Assembly: GCA_947495975.1 (NCBI GenBank)
Contig: CANMBE010000007.1
Coordinates: forward strand, 1 to 64,000
Direction of reading: 5' to 3'
Source: Ignavibacteria bacterium
GTDB lineage: Bacteria; Bacteroidota; Ignavibacteria; Kapaibacteriales; Kapaibacteriaceae
DNA: 64,000 bases
A program made the position numbers and the translations under genes. The notes beneath the pieces were generated by a model that had not been told where the DNA came from, searched no databases, and was given only the letters and a program-made list of their open reading frames with translations. Of the stretch, positions 42,631 to 52,185 are shown piece after piece. Every line of letters begins with the position of its first letter. Within the stretch, counting starts at the first letter, position 1.

Positions 42631-44393
42631 ATTGTTAGCTGTTGCTCGAGTTGTTGACGTTCATACATTTCGGCATAGATACCGCCGAGATTCAAGAGTT
42701 CTTTGTGAGAGCCCTTTTCAATAATCTGACCATCCTGTAGCACAATAATATTGTCACAGCGCTTTACGGTAGAAATCCGATGCGATATGAGAAACGTGGT
42801 GCGACCGTTCATTACTTCGTTGAGTCCATGGAGAATGCGATCTTCGGTGGCAGCATCGATTGCAGAAAGTGAATCATCTAAAATGAGAATCGTAGGGTTA
42901 CTCGCAATTGCACGTGCAAGTGAGGTGCGTTGCTTCTGTCCGCCCGACAACGTTACGCCACGTTCACCGACTATAGTGTCATAGCCCTCGGGAAAGCTGC
43001 GCACGTCTGCATCAAGCTGAGCAATGTGAGCGGCGGCAACAACTTCTTCATCAGACGCGGTTGGACGTCCAAAGCGAATGTTCTCAAAAATGGTCTCTGA
43101 GAATAGAAACGACTCTTGCGGGACAACTGCAATGGAGCTGCGAAGTGTGAGAAGCGACATCTCACGCACGTCTACACCATCTATTCGAACAGCCCCGTGC
43201 GAAACGTCGTAAAGCCGAGGCAATAATCCAATGAGTGAAGATTTTCCACTACCAACTGCTCCAACAATTCCTAGACTTGAACCCTTGGGTACAACGAGTG
43301 AGATTCCCTGTAACACATGAACATCATCGTTGTAGCTCAGAGATACGTTATCGAATTCAACGGTGCCTATAATCTCTACATCGGTGGGTGTAGCTGGGTC
43401 TGATACATCACAAGGAGCTTCGATGACTGCACCAAGCCGCGCCATGGAGGCGGCACCGCGCTGTATCATACTTGTAACCCAACCGATGGCGGCGATGGGC
43501 CACAGAAGTTGATTGAGATAGATGAAAAATTGCGTCAAGTCTCCAACACTCATCATGTTCTGCATCACATAATAGCCACCCACAGAAATGACGATCACAT
43601 AACTTAGATTAAAAAGCACGGTCATGCTCGGCATCATCAATGATTGCACTCGAGCAAGGGTCATGCTTTTGCGATAGTAGTCTATGCTCAAAGCATCAAA
43701 CCGTCCTGCTTCGTGTTCGCCACGCTCATATGCACGCACAACGCGAATACCTGAGGCCGTTTCTTGAGCATGTGTTGTGATGTGCTCGTATTGCTCTTGT
43801 GTGCGCTTATACGCTTCATGAATGCGCTTGCCAAGGCGGTAGGTTAACGTTGCTACAAGGGGTACGGGAATGAGAATGGCGAATGTCAACGGTACATTAA
43901 TGCTCGTCATCCATGCCAGTGCAAATGCAAATGTTGTGATCGTATTGGCAGTATACATGATTGCTGGACCAATGAATTCTCGCACTGCACCTATGTCATT
44001 TGAAAAGTGTGCAAGAAGGGATCCCGTTGAGCGGTAATGAAAGAATCGTTGTGACTGATCCTTGATCGCTGCAACAAAGTCATTGCGGAGGTCCTCTTCT
44101 ATAAAGCGCGACATAAGAATGATCGTGCGCCGAGTAGCGAACATGAAAAATCCACTACCGATTGTAAGCAGTAGGATCTGCGCAATAAGCCAAGCTATAT
44201 CTGCCGATGCGGCTGCTGAAATCTTCAGAGCATCAATCGTTTGTCCCACAACATGAGGAATAGCTGTAGAGCAAACGTTAGACAGAGTAATGGATACCAA
44301 TCCCCAACCAACGAGTTTAGGGTAGCGCCGGACATACGGAACGAGTCGTCGTAGCTCTTTCAATGAGCCACTTTTCTTTGATGAAGCAGACAT
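42627..44393 (-). CDS. ABC exporter, fused membrane and ATPase domains (MsbA/MDR type)
   Basis: 588 residues. Six-helix membrane domain (about 20-325), then ATPase: Walker A GIVGAVGSGKSSLIG, Q-loop VPQESFLF, signature VTLSGGQKQRTSLARAIA, Walker B TILILDDSLSAID (canonical final Glu replaced by Ser, so DDS rather than DE), H-loop ISHRIST. A half-size exporter of the lipid/drug type that works as dimer; the Glu-to-Ser change at the catalytic carboxylate suggests it may pair with another subunit or have low turnover. Start overlaps the aldolase stop (TAATG) and its end the cbs gene. Confidence 0.87.
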   Translation of the reverse strand: MSASSKKSGSLKELRRLVPYVRRYPKLVGWGLVSITLSNVCSTAIPHVVGQTIDALKISAAASADIAWLIAQILLLTIGSGFFMFATRRTIILMSRFIEEDLRNDFVAAIKDQSQRFFHYRSTGSLLAHFSNDIGAVREFIGPAIMYTANTITTFAFALAWMTSINVPLTFAILIPVPLVATLTYRLGKRIHEAYKRTQEQYEHITTHAQETASGIRVVRAYERGEHEAGRFDALSIDYYRKSMTLARVQSLMMPSMTVLFNLSYVIVISVGGYYVMQNMMSVGDLTQFFIYLNQLLWPIAAIGWVTSMIQRGAASMARLGAVIEAPCDVSDPATPTDVEIIGTVEFDNVSLSYNDDVHVLQGISLVVPKGSSLGIVGAVGSGKSSLIGLLPRLYDVSHGAVRIDGVDVREMSLLTLRSSIAVVPQESFLFSETIFENIRFGRPTASDEEVVAAAHIAQLDADVRSFPEGYDTIVGERGVTLSGGQKQRTSLARAIASNPTILILDDSLSAIDAATEDRILHGLNEVMNGRTTFLISHRISTVKRCDNIIVLQDGQIIEKGSHKELLNLGGIYAEMYERQQLEQQLTI

Positions 44394-45457
44394 TAGGCGA
44401 TTGTTACGCCGTCACACAAGTAGACATCTTGAATGGCATGAAGAAGCGCAACACCTTCATGCATAGGCCGTTGGAACGCCTTACGGCCACTGATAAGCCC
44501 CATACCACCTGCGCGTTTGTTGATGACGGCAGTTGTTATGGCTTCAGCCATATCATTGGAGCCGGAAGCACCTCCAGAGTTGATAAGGCCAATACGACCC
44601 ATATAGCAATTGGCCACTTGATATCTGCACAAGTCAATGGGATGTGGAGAGGCAAGCTCTGTGTACATGCGCTTATCGAGCTTCCCATAGCTCGAATCAC
44701 CAATGTTGAGCGCCTCATATCCGCCATTGTTCTCTGGCAGCTTCTGTTTGATAATGTCGGCACCAATCGTCACTCCAAGATGGTTGGCCTGACCAGTGAG
44801 ATCGGCAGATACATGATAATCTTTATCCGACGTAAACGCAGTGTTCCTGAGATAGCACCACAGAATGGTTGCCATTCCCAATTCATGCGCATGAGCAAAG
44901 GCTGTGGCGATTTCAGTGATTTGTCTTGTGCTCTCAGGTGAGCCAAAATAGATTGTAGCGCCTATCGCTGCGGCGCCCATGTCTGCTGCTTGTTTGACAG
45001 TGCCAAACAATACTTGATCAGACTTGTTGGGGTACGTAAGCAACTCGTTGTGATTGATTTTCACAATGAATGGGATCTTGTGAGCGTATGTCCTTGCAAC
45101 GTTTCCCAATACTCCAAATGTTGACGCTACAGCGTTGCATCCACCTTCAATGGCAAGCTCAACGATCATTGCAGGATCAAAATAGATCGGGTTCTTTGCA
45201 AACGACGCGCCCGCACTATGCTCTATGCCTTGATCAACAGGAAGAATGGAAACGTAGCCAGTATCTGACAGCCTTCCAGTATTATGCAACCATTGAAGGT
45301 TTCGAAGGACGTTGTTGTTGCGATTAGAGCCACTAAAACACCGATCAACTGAATCGGAGGAAGGCAAATGAATTGTTGCTTTAGGGATTGCCGTTGAGGT
45401 ATGGTTGAGATAGTCCTCAGCTTTTGTGCCCAAGGCAGATACGATGCGTTCAATCAT
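44393..45457 (-). CDS. fbaB: Class I fructose-bisphosphate aldolase (FbaB/DhnA type)
   Basis: 354 residues from the Met at 45457 ([17 protein letters not shown]); the longer frame crosses the promoter. This is the archaeal-type class I aldolase: [19 protein letters not shown] near the start of the barrel, [29 protein letters not shown], and the Schiff-base Lys in ADIIKQKLP; the C-terminal phosphate site is in [13 protein letters not shown]. It cleaves or forms fructose-1,6-bisphosphate without metal. First gene of the aldolase - ABC exporter - cbs operon. Confidence 0.92.
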   Translation of the reverse strand: MIERIVSALGTKAEDYLNHTSTAIPKATIHLPSSDSVDRCFSGSNRNNNVLRNLQWLHNTGRLSDTGYVSILPVDQGIEHSAGASFAKNPIYFDPAMIVELAIEGGCNAVASTFGVLGNVARTYAHKIPFIVKINHNELLTYPNKSDQVLFGTVKQAADMGAAAIGATIYFGSPESTRQITEIATAFAHAHELGMATILWCYLRNTAFTSDKDYHVSADLTGQANHLGVTIGADIIKQKLPENNGGYEALNIGDSSYGKLDKRMYTELASPHPIDLCRYQVANCYMGRIGLINSGGASGSNDMAEAITTAVINKRAGGMGLISGRKAFQRPMHEGVALLHAIQDVYLCDGVTIA

Positions 45458-45484
45458 TATGTGCTCTAGTGTATTGTTATAGCA

Positions 45485-45492
45485 CAAAAATA
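45485..45492 (-). promoter_or_regulatory. -7 element TATTTTTG of fbaB operon
   Basis: Perfect TAnnTTTG box on the minus strand, 27 bp before the fbaB ATG. Confidence 0.5.
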
Positions 45493-45514
45493 GCACGAGT
45501 ATTCGTGGCGGAGC

Positions 45515-45880
45515 CTACCGAACAACGATGATCTGAGTTTTAGCGGTAAAAGAACCACTATTCATACACAAAAAGTCTACAAGGAGCCTGCGGGTGAGGC
45601 AGGCAGCGCAATGGATCGTATCGTGCGCCACGTTGCCTCAACAACTGTGAATTGGGCAGAACCAGGTATATCCGCTGTAAAGGAAACGGTGCTCAGTGTA
45701 GAAGCAGGTCAAGATTTTGATTTCGCCTATCAAGCGTGTACTCTACGACACGAAAATCGCGAGCCGCTAAATCGTCAATGACTGAACCTCCGTCATCTGA
45801 CACATTGCTGGTTGTACTGCGAGGAAAGACAACGATGCTGAGAATACTGCAAAGAATGTGAGAAAGAATTGTAAGAGTGA
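45515..45880 (-). pseudogene. Decayed T9SS cargo gene, C-terminal sorting domain with frameshifts
   Basis: The 390-bp gap before the giant VWA gene is the ruin of a coding gene. On the minus strand, one frame reads SIVVFPRSTTSNVSDDGG and on to a TGA near 45693; another then reads VSFTADIPGSAQFTVVEATW and LPASPAGSL up to a TAG; a third finishes LVDFLCMNSGSFTAKTQIIVVR with a stop at 45515-45517. The last two pieces match a type IX sorting domain: a GSAQFTVVxA strand, an LPASPAG turn, and an NSGSFTAKTQIIVVR final strand. At least two frameshifts are needed, and the usual GxYFYR strand seems deleted. It lies in tandem with the 1581-residue cargo gene on the same strand. Confidence 0.72.
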
Positions 45881-45886
45881 TTCACA

Positions 45887-48800
45887 TCATCGCACGATAA
45901 CAAATTGTGTGGTTGCAATGAATGGCCCACTAATCATGCGAAGGAAATATGCGCCACTCGCCAGATCATCAGTGTTCATTTCAAACAAATAAACGCCAGA
46001 TGGTACAATCGGACTTGTTGTCTCACGAACAATACTTCCAAATGCATCAACAACGTGGAACACAGTTGAAAGCGTTATCCCTGTAGAATATTCAACAACG
46101 AGTCGGTCCTGAACTGGATTATTCTTAGGATTTTTTAAGCTAGCTGACTGCGCGCCAATTGTCACCAAACGTGCTGCAGTGAAGCAGAACTGACTCATAA
46201 CGATCGCACTTTGATCGCCCGTTGGAACGAGGCAAGGGAGCGGAGTTGTCACATCCAATGTTATGGGAAGGCTGGAATCAGCATTCAGATAGATATTGAA
46301 TGAAGGCGTCACAAAATTGCCTACAGTAATCGGTGCGGCAACAGTTTGCGCAAGCACGATCAAGCGCCCAGGCGATGGCGTTGCCGTAAACCTCCATCCA
46401 GCCATGGAAGGGGCTACAAACGAATTGAATTGAACATAGTCTGGGTCATGAGTGAACGTCAGAGTAAACTCAGTTGGAAGAGCACCAGTTAAAACGGTAG
46501 GATCAAAGCTCACTGCTACGGGTGTAGATATAGCCTGGCCAATCTGACCTGGTGCAATGTTGTTAATGCGGAAATCAATTCCGGTAGTAACTCCTTCGCC
46601 ACTCAGGGTAATGTTGAGTCTGAGAGACTGATCGTTGCTAAACGAATACGTTGCTGAATAGAGCCCAATAGTTGTGGGCTGAAATGTGACGGTTATTTTC
46701 TTTGTACCGCCAGGTGGGATAACGAAGTCCACGTTCTGATCAATCAAGAACTGAGCAGCATCACCAGTGACCCGTGGTGCAAGCACGTTGAGTGGAAACT
46801 TGCTACTTGGATTTGTGATTGTGAATGACTGTGTTCGTGATGCACAGATGAGAGTTTTTGCAAATGTAATCGGCGGAATGTCTGATTGATCCAGCCCAAC
46901 GCCAGTTACAACAACACAGGTGTCAAAATATGGAGGCACTGGTCCGGGCCCGGGCTTTGCGTCGCTTGAAACACAAACGCGAACTGTGTTGACGCCTATC
47001 GCCTGTGGTGTAAAGGAAACGGACAGTTCTAGCGGCGCCGATCCTGGCAATAGAGACAATGGAAAGGTGGGAACGGCCCCTACCCATGCAAATGATCCTG
47101 ATGCTGTTTCAAAATCAATATTATTGATGAACAGCGTGCTCGTTGGATCAGTGTTCTTGAATGTAACCTTACCAGTCTCAGGAGACAGAGCTCCGCGAGT
47201 CCACGCATTAAATGAATAACCCGTAGCCGCTATTGCTGGGAGGAATCCTGTTCCACTTGCTTGGCCAATAAGAGGAGCAACCTGACCTTTTACATTGCCA
47301 ATCAATTCGATCGAATGTGCACCACGCGTTTGTGGGGTATACACAACGGGAACTGCGACCGAAGCTCCAGGAGCAAGCGTCTGTGGAGCGGGCACGGTGA
47401 TTGCAAAATTTACATCGGCTGCATTAGACAATGTAAAGCCTGTGAGTATAGCAGGGTCATTGTTCAGATTCGTGATTGTAATTGTGTCTGTGACTGGTGT
47501 GAGCAAACGAACTCTGCCAAAGTCTACACTGTCAATTGCAACACGTGGTTCAACGATCTCAACGGTAATGATTGTGCTTGGAGCTCCACACTCGGCCGGC
47601 AAGCCAAAGGCAAGGGTCGCACTCTTTACACCAGCAGAAGCTGCGGCAATACTCAGTGTGATATCGAGGCATCCGCCGTTTGCCGGTATGCTAAATGGAC
47701 CAGGGTTTACGAGAGTGAGGTCTGGGTCAATTGCTACTGTGCTCAGTGTGCCAGCGAGATTCAATGGCCCCATGTTTTTAAGGATACATGTTGTTAACCG
47801 AGAAGGTTGACCCTGACCAATGGGCACCTTGCCAAGATCTACATTTGATTGATTTTCCCAAGCACACGGTGCCAAGCCATTGCCTTCAAGAAGAAGCTGA
47901 GCAGTTGCATTACAGTTTCCGATTATTTCAAGGAGGGCAGTGCGACGGCCAGTTCCTGTTGGTGCAAAAACCATCTCTAATGACGTTGACATGCCTGGAT
48001 CGAGGGGCACCCCAACTTTTTGACTCGTAACACTGAAGTCACTACTATTTGCACCAGCAATGTTCACCGTTTGAATAAAGACGCGGAAAGAGCCTGTGTT
48101 CTTCAATACTCCAACCAATGATTGGGTAGTAATTGATGTTGTCTGACCTTGCGGCGTTGCAGCAAATGTAGCGCTCGTAATCATAAATGATAACTGAGGC
48201 GCCTGCGCAGAAAATGCCGCAGAACTGCTATCTCGCGATGACGGTGTAGCGCCATTCTTTGTAACAAAGACGTCCGTTAGTCCAAGATTCGGAAGGGTAA
48301 TAAGTGGGGGTGTGAAGCTCCTTGGACCTGAATACGAATCAGTGTCATAATTATAACCAAAGCCATCTGCTACACTTTTCGATTTATAGGTCACTCCTGC
48401 AACAGGCGCCGCAGCATTCGCCGTTAGACGGGGATATCCAGCTACATCATACACAACGTAATACGGACGAGGCGTTGCGTTTGTATATGGCCCAGCAGTT
48501 TCAAACGTGCCGCCGCGGCTTATTCCAACCTCGATGAATCGTTGGAACGTACCAACAACAATAACTTCGGGATTGCCAGACGCATCGTAGCGAAGGCCTA
48601 GATCAGTGGCATCGGCACTGCTACTCTGCGTAGATGATCCCTTGCTAATGTTTGACCACAACATCGAGCCGTTCGGTGCAAACTTGTACACGAACATGTT
48701 GCGCGCATCAAGCGGCCCTCGTGATGGAATTGAATAAGGTCCAAATGTTACAACTGGACTTGAGAAATATCCAGCGACATACATGTTGCCCAGCGTGTCC

Positions 48801-50632
48801 ACAACCGTTCCAATTACACGATCATCATTCGATGCCGTGCCTGTTAAAAGACTGACACTCACAATGTTACCGTCTGAATCCATTTCAGCCAGGTAGCCGT
48901 CTGTATTGCCAGCCATATTGGAAGAAGTGGTGCTACCAATCTTTGTTGGCCCGTCAAAATATCCAGAAGCGTAGACCTTGAGGCCACTCTTTAATACGGC
49001 AACAGATGTTGCTGTTTCTGACCCAGCGCCGCCTAATTGTTTTGCCCATACAAATTGCTTGGCAGAGGAAACGCCAACCTTCACTCGATACGCTACGCCA
49101 GCGCGAGGTGGGAGCCACTTGTAAACGAGTCCTGTTGCATTTGCGGAGATCACATTTGGAAACGTTACACCATTATCCTCAGAGTACCAGATTGTTACTG
49201 GCTGTGTTGGCAGAACGCCAGCCCATTTAATCGTAACTGTGTCACAGGTAGAGAATACTTCGCCACCATCTGGTGATTGAAGAATGATTACACCAGTGCC
49301 TCCAACTAAGATTGCACTTGGCGGACATGGCGACCCAACAAATGATAGTTGGGCTTGTCTAAATGATTGCGACGCACCCTGCGTGAATTGAACGCGAATG
49401 ATGCGCTTGCCTGTTGGCGGCAAATTGAAGGGTGCAAACGTTGATTGATTCGTAGGATAGTTCCAGTCAACTACTGTGAAATACGTGGACGGGACGATGC
49501 TAAATGCGTTTGCAGTAAATGTCGCATTCTCAGCAGTGATTGTTACGTTCGCAAATGACGAATTGTTAGGGGGCGGATCACCACAAAACAGAACCGGGTC
49601 GCTCACAACAACTCGTGCCACGCTCTTTGGAGGAGCAAGATATTGAGCGTTCGAAATTGGGTTGCCACCGCGCAGCAGTGTGATTGCAACAGAACGATTC
49701 TGGCCCTGCTCATTACATGTGGAAGGGGATATCCAACTAATCCTGCAAAGCTTCTTAATCTGTGTTTCTAGAGCAAGGTACGTTAGTAGATCAATGATGC
49801 CGTTTTCATCGGTTACGATAGACTTTCCACCGGTTGCTCGTGAAAGCTGCTCAAGAACCCAGTGGGTATATGTTTCCTTAATCGTAACACTATAAAATCG
49901 AATGCCTTGCGCACCCAGCTTTTGTGTGTTTTCATTTACAAATTTTATCTCATCATTAATCGCTGGGTTTGGGTGACCATCCGTAAGAAAGAAAACATAC
50001 TTCGGCACGTCAGCCGGCCGTTTCTTGAACAACTCGTAAATATTGTTGCCTGGTGCTTCAAATGGAAGTACATAATTGGTTGTGGTCTGCCATTTGAGAA
50101 GTGTTAACGAGTCTAGCACAGGTTGTTTGTTATCGACCCACTCATTGATGACAACGTAATTCCCAGCAAACGACACGAGCGACACTCGTGTTCTGCCAGT
50201 AAACTTCAAACGGCTTACAAATGCCTTAACGGCATCCTTAGCTGTGATCCAACGTTGCGTTCCGCCTACAACTTCACTCATCGACTGGGAGCGGTCGAGA
50301 ATGATAATAATGCTTGCCTCGGGATCTTCTTGCTGGTCAATACACTCCTGTTTTAGCGTCGCCGTCAGATCTACACTATTGCCACCTTGAGGTGTCTCAA
50401 CGATGCGAAAGTCAGATTTCGTAAGATCTGTGATAGGCACGCCAGCAGCGTCGATTGCCACATAGTCAGCGGTTATCTTTGGAAATGCCGATGCATTCAC
50501 ACCGTACACGTTAAACGTCTGGGCCTGAGTTGCGATTGATGCAAGGAGTAAAACTGCTGTCAGGAGAAGGCTCGTGTGCAAACGAAGCATGATCGACCTT
50601 TGTTGAGAGAGTATGCGACTGTTCATATTCAT
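45887..50632 (-). CDS. Giant secreted VWA / propeller / anchor-repeat protein with T9SS sorting domain
   Basis: 1581 residues. Signal peptide after a 14-residue lead (MLRLHTSLLLTAVLLLASIA, cut near TQAQ). VWA domain at about 100-290 with an intact MIDAS: IIIILDRSQSMSE (DxSxS) and FLTDGHPNP. Several ASH-like beta-sandwich repeats (choice-of-anchor D type; PTGTGRRTALLEIIGNC, TPQTRGAHSIELIGNV, PTTIGLYSATYSFSN). An SBBP-like propeller part at about 528-690 (VWAKQLGGAGSETATSVAVL, NMYVAGYFSSP). The final 75 residues are a T9SS C-terminal domain (NPVQDRLVVEYS to FIATTQFVIVR). Probably a surface adhesion or structural protein. Start overlaps the LD-carboxypeptidase stop (ATGA). Confidence 0.82.
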   Translation of the reverse strand: MNMNSRILSQQRSIMLRLHTSLLLTAVLLLASIATQAQTFNVYGVNASAFPKITADYVAIDAAGVPITDLTKSDFRIVETPQGGNSVDLTATLKQECIDQQEDPEASIIIILDRSQSMSEVVGGTQRWITAKDAVKAFVSRLKFTGRTRVSLVSFAGNYVVINEWVDNKQPVLDSLTLLKWQTTTNYVLPFEAPGNNIYELFKKRPADVPKYVFFLTDGHPNPAINDEIKFVNENTQKLGAQGIRFYSVTIKETYTHWVLEQLSRATGGKSIVTDENGIIDLLTYLALETQIKKLCRISWISPSTCNEQGQNRSVAITLLRGGNPISNAQYLAPPKSVARVVVSDPVLFCGDPPPNNSSFANVTITAENATFTANAFSIVPSTYFTVVDWNYPTNQSTFAPFNLPPTGKRIIRVQFTQGASQSFRQAQLSFVGSPCPPSAILVGGTGVIILQSPDGGEVFSTCDTVTIKWAGVLPTQPVTIWYSEDNGVTFPNVISANATGLVYKWLPPRAGVAYRVKVGVSSAKQFVWAKQLGGAGSETATSVAVLKSGLKVYASGYFDGPTKIGSTTSSNMAGNTDGYLAEMDSDGNIVSVSLLTGTASNDDRVIGTVVDTLGNMYVAGYFSSPVVTFGPYSIPSRGPLDARNMFVYKFAPNGSMLWSNISKGSSTQSSSADATDLGLRYDASGNPEVIVVGTFQRFIEVGISRGGTFETAGPYTNATPRPYYVVYDVAGYPRLTANAAAPVAGVTYKSKSVADGFGYNYDTDSYSGPRSFTPPLITLPNLGLTDVFVTKNGATPSSRDSSSAAFSAQAPQLSFMITSATFAATPQGQTTSITTQSLVGVLKNTGSFRVFIQTVNIAGANSSDFSVTSQKVGVPLDPGMSTSLEMVFAPTGTGRRTALLEIIGNCNATAQLLLEGNGLAPCAWENQSNVDLGKVPIGQGQPSRLTTCILKNMGPLNLAGTLSTVAIDPDLTLVNPGPFSIPANGGCLDITLSIAAASAGVKSATLAFGLPAECGAPSTIITVEIVEPRVAIDSVDFGRVRLLTPVTDTITITNLNNDPAILTGFTLSNAADVNFAITVPAPQTLAPGASVAVPVVYTPQTRGAHSIELIGNVKGQVAPLIGQASGTGFLPAIAATGYSFNAWTRGALSPETGKVTFKNTDPTSTLFINNIDFETASGSFAWVGAVPTFPLSLLPGSAPLELSVSFTPQAIGVNTVRVCVSSDAKPGPGPVPPYFDTCVVVTGVGLDQSDIPPITFAKTLICASRTQSFTITNPSSKFPLNVLAPRVTGDAAQFLIDQNVDFVIPPGGTKKITVTFQPTTIGLYSATYSFSNDQSLRLNITLSGEGVTTGIDFRINNIAPGQIGQAISTPVAVSFDPTVLTGALPTEFTLTFTHDPDYVQFNSFVAPSMAGWRFTATPSPGRLIVLAQTVAAPITVGNFVTPSFNIYLNADSSLPITLDVTTPLPCLVPTGDQSAIVMSQFCFTAARLVTIGAQSASLKNPKNNPVQDRLVVEYSTGITLSTVFHVVDAFGSIVRETTSPIVPSGVYLFEMNTDDLASGAYFLRMISGPFIATTQFVIVR

Positions 50633-51669
50633 GATGGTTGTACCACGGCTGGTTCGAGAAAACGCAACTGCTTGTTCGTTGCGTCTAATTCGGCACGTAC
50701 GCCAAGTGGAATAGTGAGTTTGCTTTTTACATGCCCAACAGGCAGGCCGTAGATAGCCGGAATGCCGATTGATGTAATCCGCTGTTCAAATACCTGGTCT
50801 AGTGAGAAAGATGGACCCGAGATTGACACACCCTTGGCTTCGCAATCTCTAAAATTGCCAAGAGCTATACCCCTGCACGATTGTAGTTTTCCCGCAAGCC
50901 ACAGCTGAGTCAACATGCGATCCACACGAAAAGGTTCTTCATGCACTTCTTCGAGAAAAAGTATGGCATCAGTAGTATCAATCTCATATTTCGTGCCAAG
51001 CGTGCTCACGATCATCGATAGGTTCCCGCCGGTAAGTCTTCCTTGTGCAATACCTGTCCGAAGTGTCGTTAGGCGATCGTCCGAAAAGCTCAGGGGCTGT
51101 GCACCTGAGCCACCAACAACGGTTTTGAAGGACTGAATCGTGAACGGGTCAAATGTTGATGAAGCAACAGGGCCGTGAAACGTAACAACGCCGCTGAGCT
51201 GCTGCACGGCAATGAGAAGTGCGGTGATATCGCTAAACCCCATTATGATCTTCCCAGCCTGACGGATAGAAACAAAGTCGAGCATCGGCAAGATTCTCAT
51301 TACGCCATAACCACCCCGGGCACACACAACGGCGTCTACGGAAGGGTCTTCTATAAACCCCATGAATTCTGCAGCACGATCTGCATCAGGTGCCGAGAGG
51401 TAGCCGTTCCGCTTGGATAGGTTTCGCCCAAGCTTTACGTTGATGCCCCACAGCGTGCACAGGTCTCTGAAGTCCTTAATGTCTGACGCTGTTGCCGCAC
51501 TTGCTGGACAGACGATGCCCACAGTTGAGCCCGGACCGAGTCCCTGTGGAAGCACACTTCTACGCAGAGCCATAGAGCCCCCTACGGAATCCGTACGGGT
51601 AGCAGCACTGAGGGAGCTCGCCGCCAGAGGCAGGGCTGTCAGACTATGTAAAAATTGTCTTCGCTTCAT
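50629..51669 (-). CDS. LD-carboxypeptidase (S66 family, MccF/LdcA type)
   Basis: 346 residues from the Met at 51669, which gives an RR-containing signal, MKRRQFLHSLTALPLAASSL, of Tat type; the frame further upstream includes the promoter. S66 serine peptidases trim the terminal D-Ala from murein tetrapeptides. Visible motifs: GSTVGIVCPASAATASDI, AVVCARGGYGVMRILPMLDF, IMGFSDITALLIA with the likely nucleophile Ser, FLEEVHEEPFRVDRML with Glu, and YGLPVGHVKSKLTIPLG with the His. The Tat-like signal suggests a periplasmic site, unlike cytoplasmic E. coli LdcA. Coupled by ATGA to the giant surface protein. Confidence 0.85.
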   Translation of the reverse strand: MKRRQFLHSLTALPLAASSLSAATRTDSVGGSMALRRSVLPQGLGPGSTVGIVCPASAATASDIKDFRDLCTLWGINVKLGRNLSKRNGYLSAPDADRAAEFMGFIEDPSVDAVVCARGGYGVMRILPMLDFVSIRQAGKIIMGFSDITALLIAVQQLSGVVTFHGPVASSTFDPFTIQSFKTVVGGSGAQPLSFSDDRLTTLRTGIAQGRLTGGNLSMIVSTLGTKYEIDTTDAILFLEEVHEEPFRVDRMLTQLWLAGKLQSCRGIALGNFRDCEAKGVSISGPSFSLDQVFEQRITSIGIPAIYGLPVGHVKSKLTIPLGVRAELDATNKQLRFLEPAVVQPS

Positions 51670-51710
51670 ATGATAGGGCGCATCTTTTCCATCCCATCTG
51701 TGATGGTAAG

Positions 51711-51718
51711 CAAAGGTA
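51711..51718 (-). promoter_or_regulatory. -7 element TACCTTTG of LD-carboxypeptidase gene
   Basis: Perfect TAnnTTTG box on the minus strand, about 41 bp before the ATG at 51669; supports the shorter start. Confidence 0.5.
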
Positions 51719-51822
51719 CGAATCTGCTGGCCCGTTTTCATGGTCAAAACCTTATGCTCAATACCTGTAATAACCTAAAACATCAGAGAGAGTTACGCCT
51801 CGTAGCCGTATATTGTGGGGAC

Positions 51823-51909
51823 GGAAAGGTGCAAGAGTGGTTGAATTGGCACGCCTGGAAAGCGTGTGTACTGGAAACGGTACCGCGGGTTCGAATCCCG
51901 CCCTTTCCG
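51823..51909 (+). tRNA. tRNA-Ser (GGA)
   Basis: Acceptor GGAAAGG pairs with CCTTTCC, discriminator G. The anticodon stem GCACGC/GCGTGT surrounds loop CTGGAAA with anticodon GGA at 51857-51859. A long variable arm (TGTACTGGAAACGGTACCG) and T-arm GCGGG/CCCGC around TTCGAAT confirm a class II serine tRNA. CCA is not encoded. TATATTGT 15 bp upstream is a near-match -7 box. Confidence 0.95.
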
Positions 51910-52012
51910 CACTACGGAAGGAGAAGTTTCGCGTTCGCATAGGAGTGATACATGAGCGACACTCCGCAGCAGGCGGCGGATTCGTCCGGCGAGGACGAAG
52001 CGGGCATCCGCG

Positions 52013-52159
52013 ATGAAGGAGGAGATGAACGATCTTCTGCAGGATGCCTTGGTAGAGTCATTTCAGGCATTGCCGAGCTTCCGGTTCGAGTACCCATTTT
52101 CGCGCTGGCTGTTCACGTTTGTCTTTATGCGTTTCAAGCATAGATCACATTTTGAATAG
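52013..52159 (+). pseudogene. Remnant of an ECF sigma factor, region 2 only
   Basis: A 48-residue frame reads MKEEMNDLLQDALVESFQAL then PSFRFEYPFSRWLFTFVFMR and FKHRSHFE before a TAG. This aligns with sigma70 region 2 of ECF factors: D-L-L-Q-D/E, the aromatic-rich L-P-S-F-R turn, F-S-x-W-L and an R-F-K helix for -10 recognition. Region 2.1 before it and all of region 4 are missing, so it cannot be a working sigma factor. Upstream, an ATG at 51952 opens a different frame with SGEDEAGIRDEGG that could be its shifted N-terminal end. Located between tRNA-Ser and the LytR_C gene. Confidence 0.65.
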
Positions 52160-52185
52160 TACCTAGACCAAGGTGAGGTTGAGAG

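Noticed and set aside
47295-47810. 171-codon plus-strand frame inside the giant VWA gene
   Set aside because: Antisense shadow of the repeat region (Thr/Ser/Val-rich); no start signal and no recognisable domain.
51952-52143. 63-codon frame starting MSDTPQQAADSSGEDEAG
   Set aside because: Composition shifts midway and the second half is a shadow of the ECF sigma region; at most the N-terminal shifted piece of that pseudogene.
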